Both the position numbers and the translations under genes were made by a program. A stretch of DNA of 64,000 nucleotides from Limosilactobacillus equigenerosi DSM 18793 = JCM 14505 (lineage in GTDB: Bacteria; Bacillota; Bacilli; Lactobacillales; Lactobacillaceae): the NCBI RefSeq assembly GCF_001311375.1, contig NZ_BBAS01000002.1, forward strand, positions 62,001 to 126,000, read 5' to 3'. How positions within the stretch are numbered: position 1 is the first letter of the stretch; each line of letters starts with the position of its first letter. Shown piece by piece: positions 24,234 through 33,448 of the stretch. The notes below the pieces were generated by a model. The model ran no database searches. It had not been told where the DNA came from and saw only the letters and a list, made by a program, of their open reading frames with translations.

Positions 24234-25652
24234 TTATCCAATCGCAATGGTCCCATTGACAACTAAGACAATTGCCACCACTGCTAAGAGGGTAACTAAC
24301 GTCATCACTAGTTTTTCAACTCCACTAATCCGGTGATCATTTTCCCGGCAACCTTGGTAGTAAATAATAAACCCAGGAATAAAGGAAATTGATACTAACA
24401 GCACTTCTTGCCAGCCGGCTAAAAACATGCAGGCCAACTGGAAACCAGCCGCCAGCACCCCAATCAGGAATTGTCCCCATTCCTTATGTTCAGCTGAGTA
24501 CTTCATTTGATATAACCCAACTAATAAGTAAGAGAATAAAATGGCGGCCGCACACAATGAATAAGCAAATTTGTAAGCTTGTTGCGTAAAGAGCAATGAG
24601 AACAAGAAGATTGTTTGTAAGACCCCAGTAATCATCAATGAAGCCGTGGGGGCATTCTTATCATTGACCTTTCCCCACAATTTTGGCATCACCCGATCTT
24701 TGGCAACTAACATCGTGGTTTCAGCTGGCAACATCGTCCATGATAACCAAGCAATCACCGTTGAAATAATTAATCCTAGATTAATGGCCACGCCACCCCA
24801 GTGACCAACCACTAATTCCAATGCATTCCCAATCGCTGGTTGACCAGCATTGGCCAATTGCGTCCGCGTTAAGACCCCATATGGCAAAATTGAAATCATG
24901 ACATAAACAATCACTAACAGGACAAACCCGATAATGGCAGCTTGTTCTGATTCTTTCCGACTCTTAGCCCGGTGCGCCATCACCGACGCCCCTTCGACCC
25001 CAATAAAGACCCAAATCAAGGTCATTAATGACCCTTTCATTTGGTCCCAAATCGAACCGGTGGTCGTTCCTCGCGTCGTATTGTTGACTACTTGACCCCA
25101 AAAATCAGCCGTAAACATTTGCGCCTTAAAGAAAATCATGATGACAATGATGAACAGCAAGAGTGGTAACAGCTTAAACGCCGTCCCAATCGTATTAATA
25201 AAGGAGGCTGATTCAACCCCACGATTAACTAAAAGCGTTAAAATCCAACAAAAGATAATGGCGACTAAAATTGATGGTAAATTTTGGCCCCCTTTAAACA
25301 GCGGGAAGAACGTCCCTAACGCTGACATTAACATCGTAGCAAAGGCAATATTACCTAGCCAAGCCGATAGCCAGTATGACCACCCAGAAATAAATTCACC
25401 GAGTGGACCAAAGCCGGCCCCAGCATAAGAGAAAATCCCTGCTTCTAAATCCGGGCGCTTATTCGAAAGGTTGTTTAATGCTAACACGAGCATCAAAATC
25501 CCGAAACTAACAAATCCCCAAGCCAATAACGCCGGCCCGGGAGCTGAAGCAGCAGCCACGTCACTCGTAATCCCAAAAATTCCCGTTCCAATACAAGAAC
25601 TAACAATCAACGCTGTTAGCCCCAGCCGGCCAATCCCTTGTTTTTCATCCAT
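24234..25652 (-). CDS. arcD: Arginine:ornithine antiporter (APA family)
   Basis: Exchanges external arginine for internal ornithine, completing the arginine deiminase pathway. An APC-superfamily protein with about 12 helices. It starts MDEKQGIGRLGLTALIVSSC at 25652, where GGGAGAG gives the ribosome site; a start five codons earlier is possible. The first helix carries the glycine-rich substrate loop SSCIGTGIFGI. It is the last gene of arcB-arcC-arcA-arcD, 102 bp after arcA, and a terminator follows. The exact substrate pair is inferred from the operon. Confidence 0.9.
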   Translation of the reverse strand: MDEKQGIGRLGLTALIVSSCIGTGIFGITSDVAAASAPGPALLAWGFVSFGILMLVLALNNLSNKRPDLEAGIFSYAGAGFGPLGEFISGWSYWLSAWLGNIAFATMLMSALGTFFPLFKGGQNLPSILVAIIFCWILTLLVNRGVESASFINTIGTAFKLLPLLLFIIVIMIFFKAQMFTADFWGQVVNNTTRGTTTGSIWDQMKGSLMTLIWVFIGVEGASVMAHRAKSRKESEQAAIIGFVLLVIVYVMISILPYGVLTRTQLANAGQPAIGNALELVVGHWGGVAINLGLIISTVIAWLSWTMLPAETTMLVAKDRVMPKLWGKVNDKNAPTASLMITGVLQTIFLFSLLFTQQAYKFAYSLCAAAILFSYLLVGLYQMKYSAEHKEWGQFLIGVLAAGFQLACMFLAGWQEVLLVSISFIPGFIIYYQGCRENDHRISGVEKLVMTLVTLLAVVAIVLVVNGTIAIG

Positions 25653-25754
25653 AATGATCTCTCCCATCTTTTTAAACCAAAAGCGGCGGGTTGCTAAGTT
25701 GGTTTTTAGTTACCATCAGCTCCCCTCCGCTTAACTTATTTCAACAAACTGTTG

Positions 25755-26987
25755 TTAAATGTCTTCCCGAACTAATGGGCATGACATACACCGTGGACCA
25801 CCCCGGCCCCGAGATAATTCACTCGACCGAACTTCATGAACTAAAATCCCGTGTTCGCGTAATAATTCGTTGGAGACATAGTTCCGGTTGTAGGTCACTA
25901 CTTCCCCTGGTGCAATTGTTAACGTATTTGAACCGTCATTCCATTGTTCCCGTGGCGCCACAATTGGATCCCCGTTCCCCGTTGGGATCAGGTCAATTTC
26001 TGATTTATTAAGAACCGTCTTTAAGACTTCCTTAATATCAGTGTGATGTTCAAACGTGGTCTTGCCGTTGTCACCCAAGCGCACAATCCAGTTATCAACG
26101 TGCCCGTTTTCATCAAGGATGGCTGGGTGAACCGTAAATTGATCATGATTAATCATCGTAAAAACCGTGTCTAAATGCATCATGGCATGGTTATGTGGAA
26201 TTGAAATGGCCACAATCGTGTCGTAATCAGAATTCTTGAACAGATGACGACCAATATCTTCAATTGCATCCGCCGTCGTCCGTTCGGAAATCCCAATAGC
26301 TAAGACGTGGTCAGAAAGGACCAATTCATCCCCACCTTCAATGTGAGTTTCATGATTCCGACTCCGCCAAACTGGGACTTGTCCCGCAAAGCGCGGATGA
26401 TGATTAATAATGTATTCCGTAATCAAGGATTCCCGTTGTCGGGCTGGAAAGGTCATCCGGTTAATCGAAATTCCTTCCCCAATCGCTGCTTGTGGATCCC
26501 GCGTAAAGTAGGCATTCGGCATTGGATCCATTAAGAACGGCCAATCTTGGTTTTCGGCTACTAATTGTAAGTCCGGCCGGGCAATATCAATTTCGTTCGA
26601 CCGTACCCCTTCAATAATTTTGTCAATCATTGTTTGCCGATCCATACTTGATAAATATTCCACTAATGCGTCGTGGGTTGCTCCAGCCACGTACCCAGAT
26701 TCAGCCACCATCCGTTGCAAAAATTCCTTGCAAACGTCATCGTCAGCAATTGCTTCAGCGGCTAATTTTTCAAAATAAAGCACTTCGATATCTTGATCAC
26801 GTAAGGTTTGCGCAAAGAAGTCATGCTCTTCCTGCGCAATTGGTAAATATGGAATATCATCAAAGAGTAAGCGTTCCATTGAATCCGGCGTTAGGTTTTC
26901 AATTTCACGTCCGGGACGGTGGAGCATTACCGTCTTTAACTTCCCAATTTCTGAAGTTACATGAATTGGACTTGTCATTTCATTCAC
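25755..26987 (-). CDS. arcA: Arginine deiminase
   Basis: Hydrolyses arginine to citrulline and ammonia in the cytoplasm. 410 residues, normal length. It shows the guanidino-modifying enzyme blocks: [21 protein letters not shown] near 158, the catalytic His region [16 protein letters not shown] near 210, and the nucleophile Cys in the C-terminal block [17 protein letters not shown]. The frame is intact. It lies 9 bp downstream of arcC. An alternative start three codons on (MTSPIHV) is possible. Confidence 0.97.
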   Translation of the reverse strand: MNEMTSPIHVTSEIGKLKTVMLHRPGREIENLTPDSMERLLFDDIPYLPIAQEEHDFFAQTLRDQDIEVLYFEKLAAEAIADDDVCKEFLQRMVAESGYVAGATHDALVEYLSSMDRQTMIDKIIEGVRSNEIDIARPDLQLVAENQDWPFLMDPMPNAYFTRDPQAAIGEGISINRMTFPARQRESLITEYIINHHPRFAGQVPVWRSRNHETHIEGGDELVLSDHVLAIGISERTTADAIEDIGRHLFKNSDYDTIVAISIPHNHAMMHLDTVFTMINHDQFTVHPAILDENGHVDNWIVRLGDNGKTTFEHHTDIKEVLKTVLNKSEIDLIPTGNGDPIVAPREQWNDGSNTLTIAPGEVVTYNRNYVSNELLREHGILVHEVRSSELSRGRGGPRCMSCPLVREDI

Positions 26988-26996
26988 CTTCCTTAA

Positions 26997-27926
26997 TTAA
27001 CTATGAATTCGCGTTCCTAATTTCCCGGCTAAGGCATCATCTAAACCACTTAATGAAGTAATGATTGCTTCCCGTTCAGGATGTCCAGCGACAAAGGCAA
27101 GACAGGCTTCAATCTTTGGTAACATCGAACCCGGCGCAAATTGGCCTTGGACAATGTATTCTTGGGCCTCCGCCACTGATAAATCGGTTAATTTCTTTTC
27201 CGTTGGTTGATTGTAATTAACGTAAACATAGTCAACCGCCGTTAAGATGATTAACTTGTCAGCAGCTAAATTATCAGCTAGCAATGCACTTGAACGATCC
27301 TTGTCAATCACGGCTGGCACCCCTTGCAAGCCGGATGCGGTTTCTACGACGGGTACCCCGCCACCACCACCAGCGATTACCAAATCACCGTGTTCGATGA
27401 GCGCTTTAATACTGTCTAACTCAACAATGCGCGTTGGTAATGGTGATGGCACCACTTGCCGATACCCACGACCAGCATCTTCGACAAACGTGTAACCTTT
27501 TTCAGCAGCAACTTGATCTGCTTGCTCTTTTGTATAGAAGTCACCAACCGGCTTTGTTGGATGTTCAAAAGCTTGGTCAGCTGGATCAACAACTACTTGA
27601 GTAATTGTTGTGACAACATTCTTTTTCACCATTTGATGGTGTAATTCGTTTTGGAGACTTTGTTGTAAGTGATAACCAATGTAACCTTGGCTCATCGCCC
27701 CACATTCAGGGAATGGGAAGGCGGCCGTTTTACCATTTTGCGCCGCATAATCCATCCCAAGATTGATTTGTCCAACTTGGGGACCATTTCCGTGACTAAT
27801 GACAACTTGATTACCGGCTGTAATTAACCCAATTAATGATTCTGCAGTCTGCTTAACTAAGTTCAATTGTTCAGCGGGGGACTTACCTAAGGCATTCCCG
27901 CCGAGCGCTACAACTACCTTTGCCAT
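26997..27926 (-). CDS. arcC: Carbamate kinase
   Basis: Uses carbamoyl phosphate and ADP to make ATP, the energy-yielding step of the pathway. 309 residues. Amino acid kinase motifs: [13 protein letters not shown] at the N-terminus, [12 protein letters not shown] near 45, and [13 protein letters not shown] near 195, followed by [16 protein letters not shown]. The frame is intact and the gene lies between arcB (14 bp) and arcA (9 bp), consistent with one operon. Confidence 0.96.
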   Translation of the reverse strand: MAKVVVALGGNALGKSPAEQLNLVKQTAESLIGLITAGNQVVISHGNGPQVGQINLGMDYAAQNGKTAAFPFPECGAMSQGYIGYHLQQSLQNELHHQMVKKNVVTTITQVVVDPADQAFEHPTKPVGDFYTKEQADQVAAEKGYTFVEDAGRGYRQVVPSPLPTRIVELDSIKALIEHGDLVIAGGGGGVPVVETASGLQGVPAVIDKDRSSALLADNLAADKLIILTAVDYVYVNYNQPTEKKLTDLSVAEAQEYIVQGQFAPGSMLPKIEACLAFVAGHPEREAIITSLSGLDDALAGKLGTRIHS

Positions 27927-27940
27927 CGTTCGCTCCTCCT

Positions 27941-28943
27941 TTAGTCACCTAAAGTGGCCACCATTACCGCTTTAATCGTGTGCATCCGGTTTTCAGCTTC
28001 CCGGAAGACCACTGATTGTGGACCTTCAAAGACTTCATCGGTCACTTCCATTTCAGTTAAACCAAACTTAGCTTCAATGTCCTTTGCCACGTCCGTATCA
28101 AGGTTGTGGAAAGCAGGTAAGCAGTGTTCGAAGATTGCATTTGGATTTTCGGTTGCTTCCATTACTTCCTTCGTAACTTGGTATGGTTGTAATAATTCAA
28201 TCCGCTTCTTCCACATTTCATCTGGTTCACCCATTGATACCCAAACGTCAGCGTAAATTACGTCCATGCCCTTAACACCGCTCTTGATATCGTTAGAAAC
28301 CACAATCTTGGCCCCAGTCTTAGCTGCAATTTCATTGGCTTTGTCTAAGACTTCCTTCGTTGGGTTTAATTCAGCTGGGGTAACCACGTGGTATTCCATC
28401 CCCATCACAGCTGCCCCAAGCATCAACGCATTCGAAACGTTGTCTTGCCCATCACCAACAAAGGCAAACTTAATATCTTGGTATGGTTTCTTTAGAACTT
28501 CGTGCGCCGTTAAGAAATCAGCTAAAACTTGCGTTGGGTGATCTTCATCCGTTAACCCATTCCAAACTGGTACACCGGAGTATTCCGCCAACGTTTCCAC
28601 ATTGCGTTGTGAAAAACCACGATATTCAATTCCGTCAAACATGCCACCTAATACCCGAGCGGTATCCTTAACTGATTCCTTCTTCCCAATGTGCGAGCCG
28701 GAAGGTCCAAGGTAGGTTACGTGAGCCCCTTGATCCTTCGCCCCAACTTCAAACGCACACCGCGTCCGAGTTGAACTCTTTTCAAAAATTAAGGCAATGT
28801 TCTTACCAACTAAATGCTTTTGTTCCGTCCCAGCATACTTGGCCTTCTTCAGGTCTTCCGCTAAGTCCAGCATGTATTCCATTTCCCGCGTGTTAAAGTC
28901 GGATAATGTCAAAAAAACTGCGATTCCGTAAATTAAAAGCCAT
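27941..28943 (-). CDS. arcB: Ornithine carbamoyltransferase, catabolic (frameshift)
   Basis: Splits citrulline to ornithine and carbamoyl phosphate. About 334 residues after repair. The true start is 28943 ([10 protein letters not shown]) with a GGAGGAACC ribosome site. The A7 run at 28911-28917 is one base too long, otherwise SF runs into [11 protein letters not shown]. Motifs: the carbamoyl phosphate site [11 protein letters not shown], the [11 protein letters not shown] block and the ornithine-binding HCLPAFHN. It is first in the operon and is preceded by cre sites and possible ArgR sites. Confidence 0.95.
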
Positions 28944-28994
28944 GATGTGGTTCCTCCTTTGTTTTCTTTAACTACATCTGTAACTTAAGTTTAG

Positions 28995-29170
28995 TAAGCG
29001 GTTTCAAAAATAATTGTTTTTTCCCCGCTTTAATCAACAACTTTTCTTTATTTAACACTTTAAAAATTAACTAATCGTTTACTTCCCCCTAAAACATGTA
29101 TAATATTTGTAATATTATTTTTTAAATTTAATTAAGTGAATATTATTGCGCCTCAATGAAAGCGCTTACT
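28995..29170. promoter_or_regulatory. Divergent arc regulatory region with two cre sites
   Basis: This AT-rich region separates arcB (minus) from the regulator at 29232 (plus). TGAAACCGCTTAC on the minus strand (28995-29007) and TGAAAGCGCTTACT on the plus strand (29157-29170) fit the CcpA cre consensus. TGAATATT- and TTCA-rich repeats around 29135-29215 could bind ArgR-type proteins. Together they suggest catabolite repression plus arginine control. Confidence 0.55.
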
Positions 29171-29231
29171 TATCAGGTGAAATTCGCGTTTATTCATCAA
29201 TATTCAACTTTATTCAAGGAAGGTATTAATT

Positions 29232-30080
29232 ATGAATTTCTACATCATTGAAAGCGATATTAAAAATCAGCAATTGTTTACTAACTTAGTCGAAGATGAT
29301 TTCGAAAATTCAATTTTGGGTATCACCGCTGATTTTACGCAAGCATATGATCAACTGTTACAATTCCGCGTAGATGTGCTCATTCTTCCGTTCGCCGCTG
29401 AAAATTCGGGCGGGGGTACAGGCGTTGATTTAATCACGCGTCTGCGCCAAGTAAACGTCCGTCCTAAAATCATTATTACGGGTCCAAATGATCATCAAAT
29501 TAAATCACAAGCTTATCAAGCCGGGGCGTTAGTCTACTTACAAACCCCAATTAATGTTGATGAAGCGGCCCAATTGTTAAAATTAATTAGTACCCAAGTA
29601 ACCTTAACTACCAAGTTACGAACTATTTCGCAACTTTCTTCGATAACTCAACTACAACTTCATCAACAAGTTAGCCGCGATCAAATCGAACATGTCTCTG
29701 ATATTTTACGTTTCTTAGGAATTGCGGCCGAACCTGGCAGCCATGATATCTTAAAAATTATTCGTCTAATGGTTTATCAAAAACTAAATTTTAATGACAT
29801 CGATTTTGAACGTGATTTAAAATTTGATGACCGAGAAAAGAAAAATTCATTACAGCGAATTCGGCGAACCCTTAAAGTAGGTATTACCAATCTTGCAGCC
29901 ATGTGCATTGATTATCCCGAAAATGAACTTTTACTGGAGTATGCTAATAATCTATTTGAATATAAAAATATTCATGTTGAAATTCAGCGATTAAACCAAG
30001 AGCAACCTGATAATAGTCAGCTTTCTTTACCACACTTTTTTGATGGATTACTACAAGAAGCACTAAAATATGACCAATAA
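29232..30080 (+). CDS. Atypical response regulator: degenerate receiver plus YcbB-like DNA-binding domain
   Basis: 282 residues. Residues 1-115 have receiver-like spacing, but the key residues are lost: the phospho-acceptor position is Pro53 in VDVLILPF, the invariant Lys is Thr105 in YLQTPI, and the acidic pair is reduced to ESD (7-9). Residues about 155-280 resemble the YcbB/GlnL effector domain (FLGIAAEPGSHDILKIIRLM). No histidine kinase is adjacent. It is divergent from arcB, so it may regulate the arc genes, probably without phosphorylation. AGGAAGG gives a good ribosome site. Domain naming is from pattern memory. Confidence 0.7.
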   Translation: MNFYIIESDIKNQQLFTNLVEDDFENSILGITADFTQAYDQLLQFRVDVLILPFAAENSGGGTGVDLITRLRQVNVRPKIIITGPNDHQIKSQAYQAGALVYLQTPINVDEAAQLLKLISTQVTLTTKLRTISQLSSITQLQLHQQVSRDQIEHVSDILRFLGIAAEPGSHDILKIIRLMVYQKLNFNDIDFERDLKFDDREKKNSLQRIRRTLKVGITNLAAMCIDYPENELLLEYANNLFEYKNIHVEIQRLNQEQPDNSQLSLPHFFDGLLQEALKYDQ

Positions 30081-30124
30081 AAATCGGCATCTGATCTCAA
30101 TTTCAACGATCAGATGCCGATTTG
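30080..30124. terminator. Bidirectional terminator between the regulator and argR
   Basis: A perfect stem (AAATCGGCATCTGATC and its complement) with an 11-nt loop has A-rich and T-rich flanks on both sides and separates converging genes. Confidence 0.88.
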
Positions 30125-30126
30125 AT

Positions 30127-30594
30127 TTATTTAGTAGTTAGATATTGCTGAATAAAATTTTTGACGGTGTTAGCCGCAATTTCATTAGGACTAATAATAA
30201 TTAATGTATCATTTCCAGCCAACGTGCCAACAATTAATTTTTCATTAGGGTGGGTATCAAACTCCCCTGCAACGATGGTGGCAAAATTAGAATTAGGGGT
30301 CGTTTTGACAACATTCATAAACTTTACGGTTGTTACGCTTTCTACCCATTGTTTAATCATTTGAATTAAGCGCCATTGGTCCCGCGTTACTTGTAATTCT
30401 AATTTTGCATAGTGCGTACCAACTTGGTGATCATGAACCTTAACAATGCTCAATTCTTCTAAGTCACGCGATACTGTAGCTTGCGTAACTGTATAACCTT
30501 GCTGATTTAATAATTTAATTAACTCTTGTTGATTTTTGATGATGTTTTTAGTTACTAATTGTTCTATCGCTTGTCGTCGTGCTTGATATTCCAT
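30127..30594 (-). CDS. argR: Arginine repressor ArgR/ArcR family
   Basis: A 155-residue ArgR-family regulator. The N-terminal winged helix (residues about 1-70) contains QAIEQLVTKNIIKNQQELIK and TVSRDLEEL. The C-terminal oligomerisation and arginine-binding domain contains GTLAGNDTLIIISPNE in place of the usual GTIAGDDTxL motif. Next to the arc cluster it may serve as the arc-specific regulator rather than the biosynthetic one. ARG-box-like palindromes (TTATGCAT and TAATGCA) around 30669-30700 upstream suggest autoregulation. Confidence 0.9.
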   Translation of the reverse strand: MEYQARRQAIEQLVTKNIIKNQQELIKLLNQQGYTVTQATVSRDLEELSIVKVHDHQVGTHYAKLELQVTRDQWRLIQMIKQWVESVTTVKFMNVVKTTPNSNFATIVAGEFDTHPNEKLIVGTLAGNDTLIIISPNEIAANTVKNFIQQYLTTK

Positions 30595-30666
30595 AGTTCC
30601 TTCATTCCTTTTCGTATGTCAACATTCAAGTTATTAAGCAGATAGGTGCAGTTAAAGTCATTTAAT

Positions 30667-30702
30667 TTATTATGCATTTATAATTGCATAAATAATGCAA
30701 AA
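30667..30702. promoter_or_regulatory. Tandem ARG-box-like palindromes
   Basis: Three TGCAT/ATGCA half-sites with TTATTATGCATTTATAATTG spacing occur between divergent argR and the B3/B4 gene, resembling paired ArgR operators. The call rests on pattern similarity only. Confidence 0.45.
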
Positions 30703-30786
30703 GCGCAACCAATAAACGTATAATCACCGTATATTATTGACTTTAAACCCTTAAGATGTTAAATAAATAGTAAGGAGGCGTATATT

Positions 30787-31506
30787 ATGCAAAAAGTAAT
30801 AATCGATCAAGAATTTTGGAATTTATTTCCCGCTGCCCAGATTAATATTTTGTTTGTTGATGGGATTGATAATCATGACACTACCTTATCCATAGTCGAG
30901 CGTGAAAAATTGTTAACCGAAGCAATGGAAACTGCTAAGCAATTATATTTGAACGATGACTCATTTAAAGATAATCCGTTGATTGATGAATGGCGACAAA
31001 TTTTCAAACAATTCACTACCAAAAAAGGCGCTCGTGCATCGATTGAAGCATTATTGAAACGGGTACACAATGGTAAAGGGGTTACTCCGGTTGACCCACT
31101 TGTCGATCTTTATAATTTCGTTTCTATCAAAAATGGTGTGCCAGTTGGAATTGAAGATCGCGATAAAATTGCTGGTGATTTACATTTAGGGTTGGCTCAT
31201 GGTGGCGAAAGTTTTCAACCAGTTGGGGCTGAAAATGATGATCCAGCACGGGAAAACGAACTAATCTATTACGATAACGATGGTGCTGTTTGTCGTTCAT
31301 TAAATTGGCGCGATGCCCAACGGACAATGTTAACAGCTGATTCGAAAAAAATCGTAGCTGTCATGGAAGCAATTAATGACGATCAAATCACGCGAACCAA
31401 TGATGCTATGAAACAACTTGCTAACTTAATCGAAAAATATTTTGGAATTAAACCAACAGGAATTTTCCAACTCACGAAGGACAATCCCGTAGCCACAATT
31501 GAATAA
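30787..31506 (+). CDS. B3/B4 tRNA-binding (editing-like) domain protein
   Basis: 239 residues, cytoplasmic, made essentially of one B3/B4 domain, which is related to the editing domain of phenylalanyl-tRNA synthetase beta subunit. Family signs are the KKGARASIEALLKRV block, NGKGVTPVDPLVDLYNFVS, and the C-terminal LNWRDAQRTMLTADSK. The start at 30787 has a TAAGGAGG ribosome site. Free-standing members are proposed to act on mischarged tRNAs or other substrates; the role here is not known. It ends at a strong terminator that also marks the left edge of the integrated element. Confidence 0.8.
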   Translation: MQKVIIDQEFWNLFPAAQINILFVDGIDNHDTTLSIVEREKLLTEAMETAKQLYLNDDSFKDNPLIDEWRQIFKQFTTKKGARASIEALLKRVHNGKGVTPVDPLVDLYNFVSIKNGVPVGIEDRDKIAGDLHLGLAHGGESFQPVGAENDDPARENELIYYDNDGAVCRSLNWRDAQRTMLTADSKKIVAVMEAINDDQITRTNDAMKQLANLIEKYFGIKPTGIFQLTKDNPVATIE

Positions 31507-31512
31507 TTTCCA

Positions 31513-31550
31513 CAAAAAAGACGCTGACTTTCGCCAGCGTCTTTTTTTTA
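31513..31550. terminator. Bidirectional terminator at the left element boundary
   Basis: The stem AAGACGCTGACTT / CGCCAGCGTCTT has A-rich and T8 flanks. Without the integrated element it would lie directly downstream of tRNA-Leu, and so could terminate both transcripts. Confidence 0.85.
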
Positions 31551-31553
31551 GAT

Positions 31554-31565
31554 ATGCGGATAAAG
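31554..31565. repeat. Left attachment repeat
   Basis: ATGCGGATAAAG, identical to the tRNA-Leu 3' end copy. It is followed by partial similarity (GAA, GGAAC and similar bases at matching places), as expected for an old or diverged tRNA 3' copy. Confidence 0.65.
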
Positions 31566-31648
31566 AGAATGGAACTCACCGCACTATCCCTTTAATACCA
31601 GCATTTCAATCTTCTAATTATCCTAAATGTGCCAATTACGTGCCTCAT

Positions 31649-32854
31649 TTAATTTGTCCACAAATCCATCATTTGATTATCTAAATCACGATCGGCTTTA
31701 ACATAGGTTCTCGTAAAAACAGCCACACTATTTCCTAATTTTGAAGCCGCCCATGGGTAAGACATTCCAGGTTTATTAGCTAACTTAGTACTGACAGTAT
31801 GACGGAAGCTGTACATTGATAATTGCTTACACTCAGAATCAATTTTAAGGTTATCGCATATCTTATGTAACATATCATTAAAGCTATGCTGAGAAATCGG
31901 ACGTCCTTCCGCGCATTTCCGATAATCTCCTAGATTTATAAATATCCGACCGGTATCATTATCAATTTCATGATCATTCAGAAATTCTAATTGCTTTAAT
32001 TGATACCGACTCAATATCTTAACTAATTCCATTGATAATGGTAAACAATCCCGTGATTCCCCTTGTGGACGGCTTTTTAATGCACCATTTAATTCACCTG
32101 TCATATCTGACCATGAATCGTGGATTCTGAATAGCTTTCTTCCATCTACTTCAATTAAATCTTTAAACGTCAGCGCCTGAATTTCTCCTGGTCGCATTCC
32201 TGTCTCCATTGCAATTAATATTGCTAATCGAGTTCCCCAGCGAGAAATATGTAGACTTTGAAAATCAGAAATAATCTGTAATTTAATTCGTTTTAAATCA
32301 TCATCAGTGAAGACATATTGTGATTGTCCAATATTAAAATCACTCGTCCGGAAAAACTGTTTCAATGCATTTTTTGGAACTGGATTGGTTTTAACAACAG
32401 TTCCAACCAAACTATCAAAGTAACATCTTAAATGATTTAATCGAGTAGCCAATGACGATTTCGAGCTAACTCCCGCCCGAGGATTATCCGTGATAAATTG
32501 ATGCGCAAACTGATTAATACAGTTAGTATTTAATTCACCAATCTTCTTACCTTGAAAATACTTACTGAATACCTTGAGCGAATACTTCCAATTATTAAAA
32601 GTAACTGGTGATATTGTGATTCGTTTTGATTCCACAAATTTTTCAAATGAAGTAACAAAATCTAATTTACCATCATTTAAACGATACCCTTGCTCAAATT
32701 CAATAAAAAGCCTTCGTTCTAATTGAGTTGCCTCTCGTTTACTTTTAACATATTTAGTTGGCAAACTAACTCGTTCATGAGTTATTGGATCTCATGGCTG
32801 AACTCTAACTTGCCAAAATCCTTTTCGTTTCCCTGTTGTAATCTCTTTTATCAT
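31649..32854 (-). CDS. int: Tyrosine recombinase/integrase, 5' end disrupted
   Basis: A phage-type integrase. The uninterrupted part is 371 residues: a SAM-like core-binding domain (about FEKFVESKRITISPVTFNNW) and a C-terminal catalytic domain with GMRPGEIQAL (Arg I), YSFRHT (Arg II; the first His of the box is Tyr) and the nucleophile region FTRTYVKAD. The real start is 32854 after GGAGGAT. The arm-binding N-terminus (..QVRVQP.DPITHERVSLPT) is broken by a missing base near 32821 and a TGA at 32793-32795. A TTG at 32764 could start a shortened form. The gene may be inactive, or this may be sequence error. Confidence 0.85.
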
Positions 32855-32917
32855 TAAATATCCTCCATAATAGGAAGACCGCACATTAACGACACTGTTA
32901 ATTGTACGGTCATTTTA

Positions 32918-33124
32918 CTATTTAGTCCACTTAGTTTTCCGAACAAATCCTTGTTTAATTAACCAATCTTCAACTTCTGGAAGATAATAATACTTTCGAC
33001 CAGTACTACCAAGTTGTCGATAAGGCATGCCATGCTTAATCATTTTATACATCATAAATGAGCTAATCCCTAACTCATGTTGTAATTGGGCCCCATTTAA
33101 AAGTTCTTCACTAAGCATCATCAA
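32918..33124 (-). CDS. xis: Excisionase-like helix-turn-helix protein
   Basis: 68 residues with one winged-helix domain: GAQLQHELGISSFMMYKMIK followed by HGMPYRQLG and YYYLPEVEDWLIKQ, the AlpA/Xis pattern. Such proteins bend DNA at attachment sites and direct the integrase towards excision. It lies just upstream of the integrase and overlaps the preceding 107-residue gene by 4 bp, so all three genes are probably one transcript. The name is by family pattern and position. Confidence 0.72.
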   Translation of the reverse strand: MMMLSEELLNGAQLQHELGISSFMMYKMIKHGMPYRQLGSTGRKYYYLPEVEDWLIKQGFVRKTKWTK

Positions 33125-33444
33125 TCTTTACCTTCCGTCTTCCTTGGTGTACGATTAACCAAAGGATTATTTTTATTATTCTTTATTTTGAAGAAGTCAC
33201 TAGTAACTTTGGTCGGTTTAGTGACTTCTTTTTCTTTTTCAATCAATCCTGTTGCGGCATTCCAATAATCATCTATCCACCATCGATTCGCCAAAACTTC
33301 TTGTCTAATTTTATTAATTTCAGTGTTAACGTTTAACGATGGATGGAATCCATCCAACTCATTAACTTTGTCAAAATAATCTAACAATAATTCTTCAAAG
33401 TAATCTAGCCCATCTTGTCCATACACTCGATATATCTTGTACAT
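33121..33444 (-). CDS. Unknown element protein (107 aa)
   Basis: I do not recognise this protein. It is 107 residues long, acidic at the N-terminal half (YFEELLLDYFDKVNELDGF) and basic at the C-terminus (KNNKNNPLVNRTPRKTEGKD). No membrane segment or cysteine pair. It starts 5 bp after the relaxase-like gene stops and overlaps the excisionase-like gene by 4 bp, so it is part of the same unit. The basic tail may bind nucleic acid; this is inference. Confidence 0.65.
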   Translation of the reverse strand: MYKIYRVYGQDGLDYFEELLLDYFDKVNELDGFHPSLNVNTEINKIRQEVLANRWWIDDYWNAATGLIEKEKEVTKPTKVTSDFFKIKNNKNNPLVNRTPRKTEGKD

Positions 33445-33448
33445 TAAA

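Noticed and set aside
28911-28917. Attenuation or programmed slippage in arcB
   Set aside because: An extra base in a seven-base run explains the break; no leader structure was seen.
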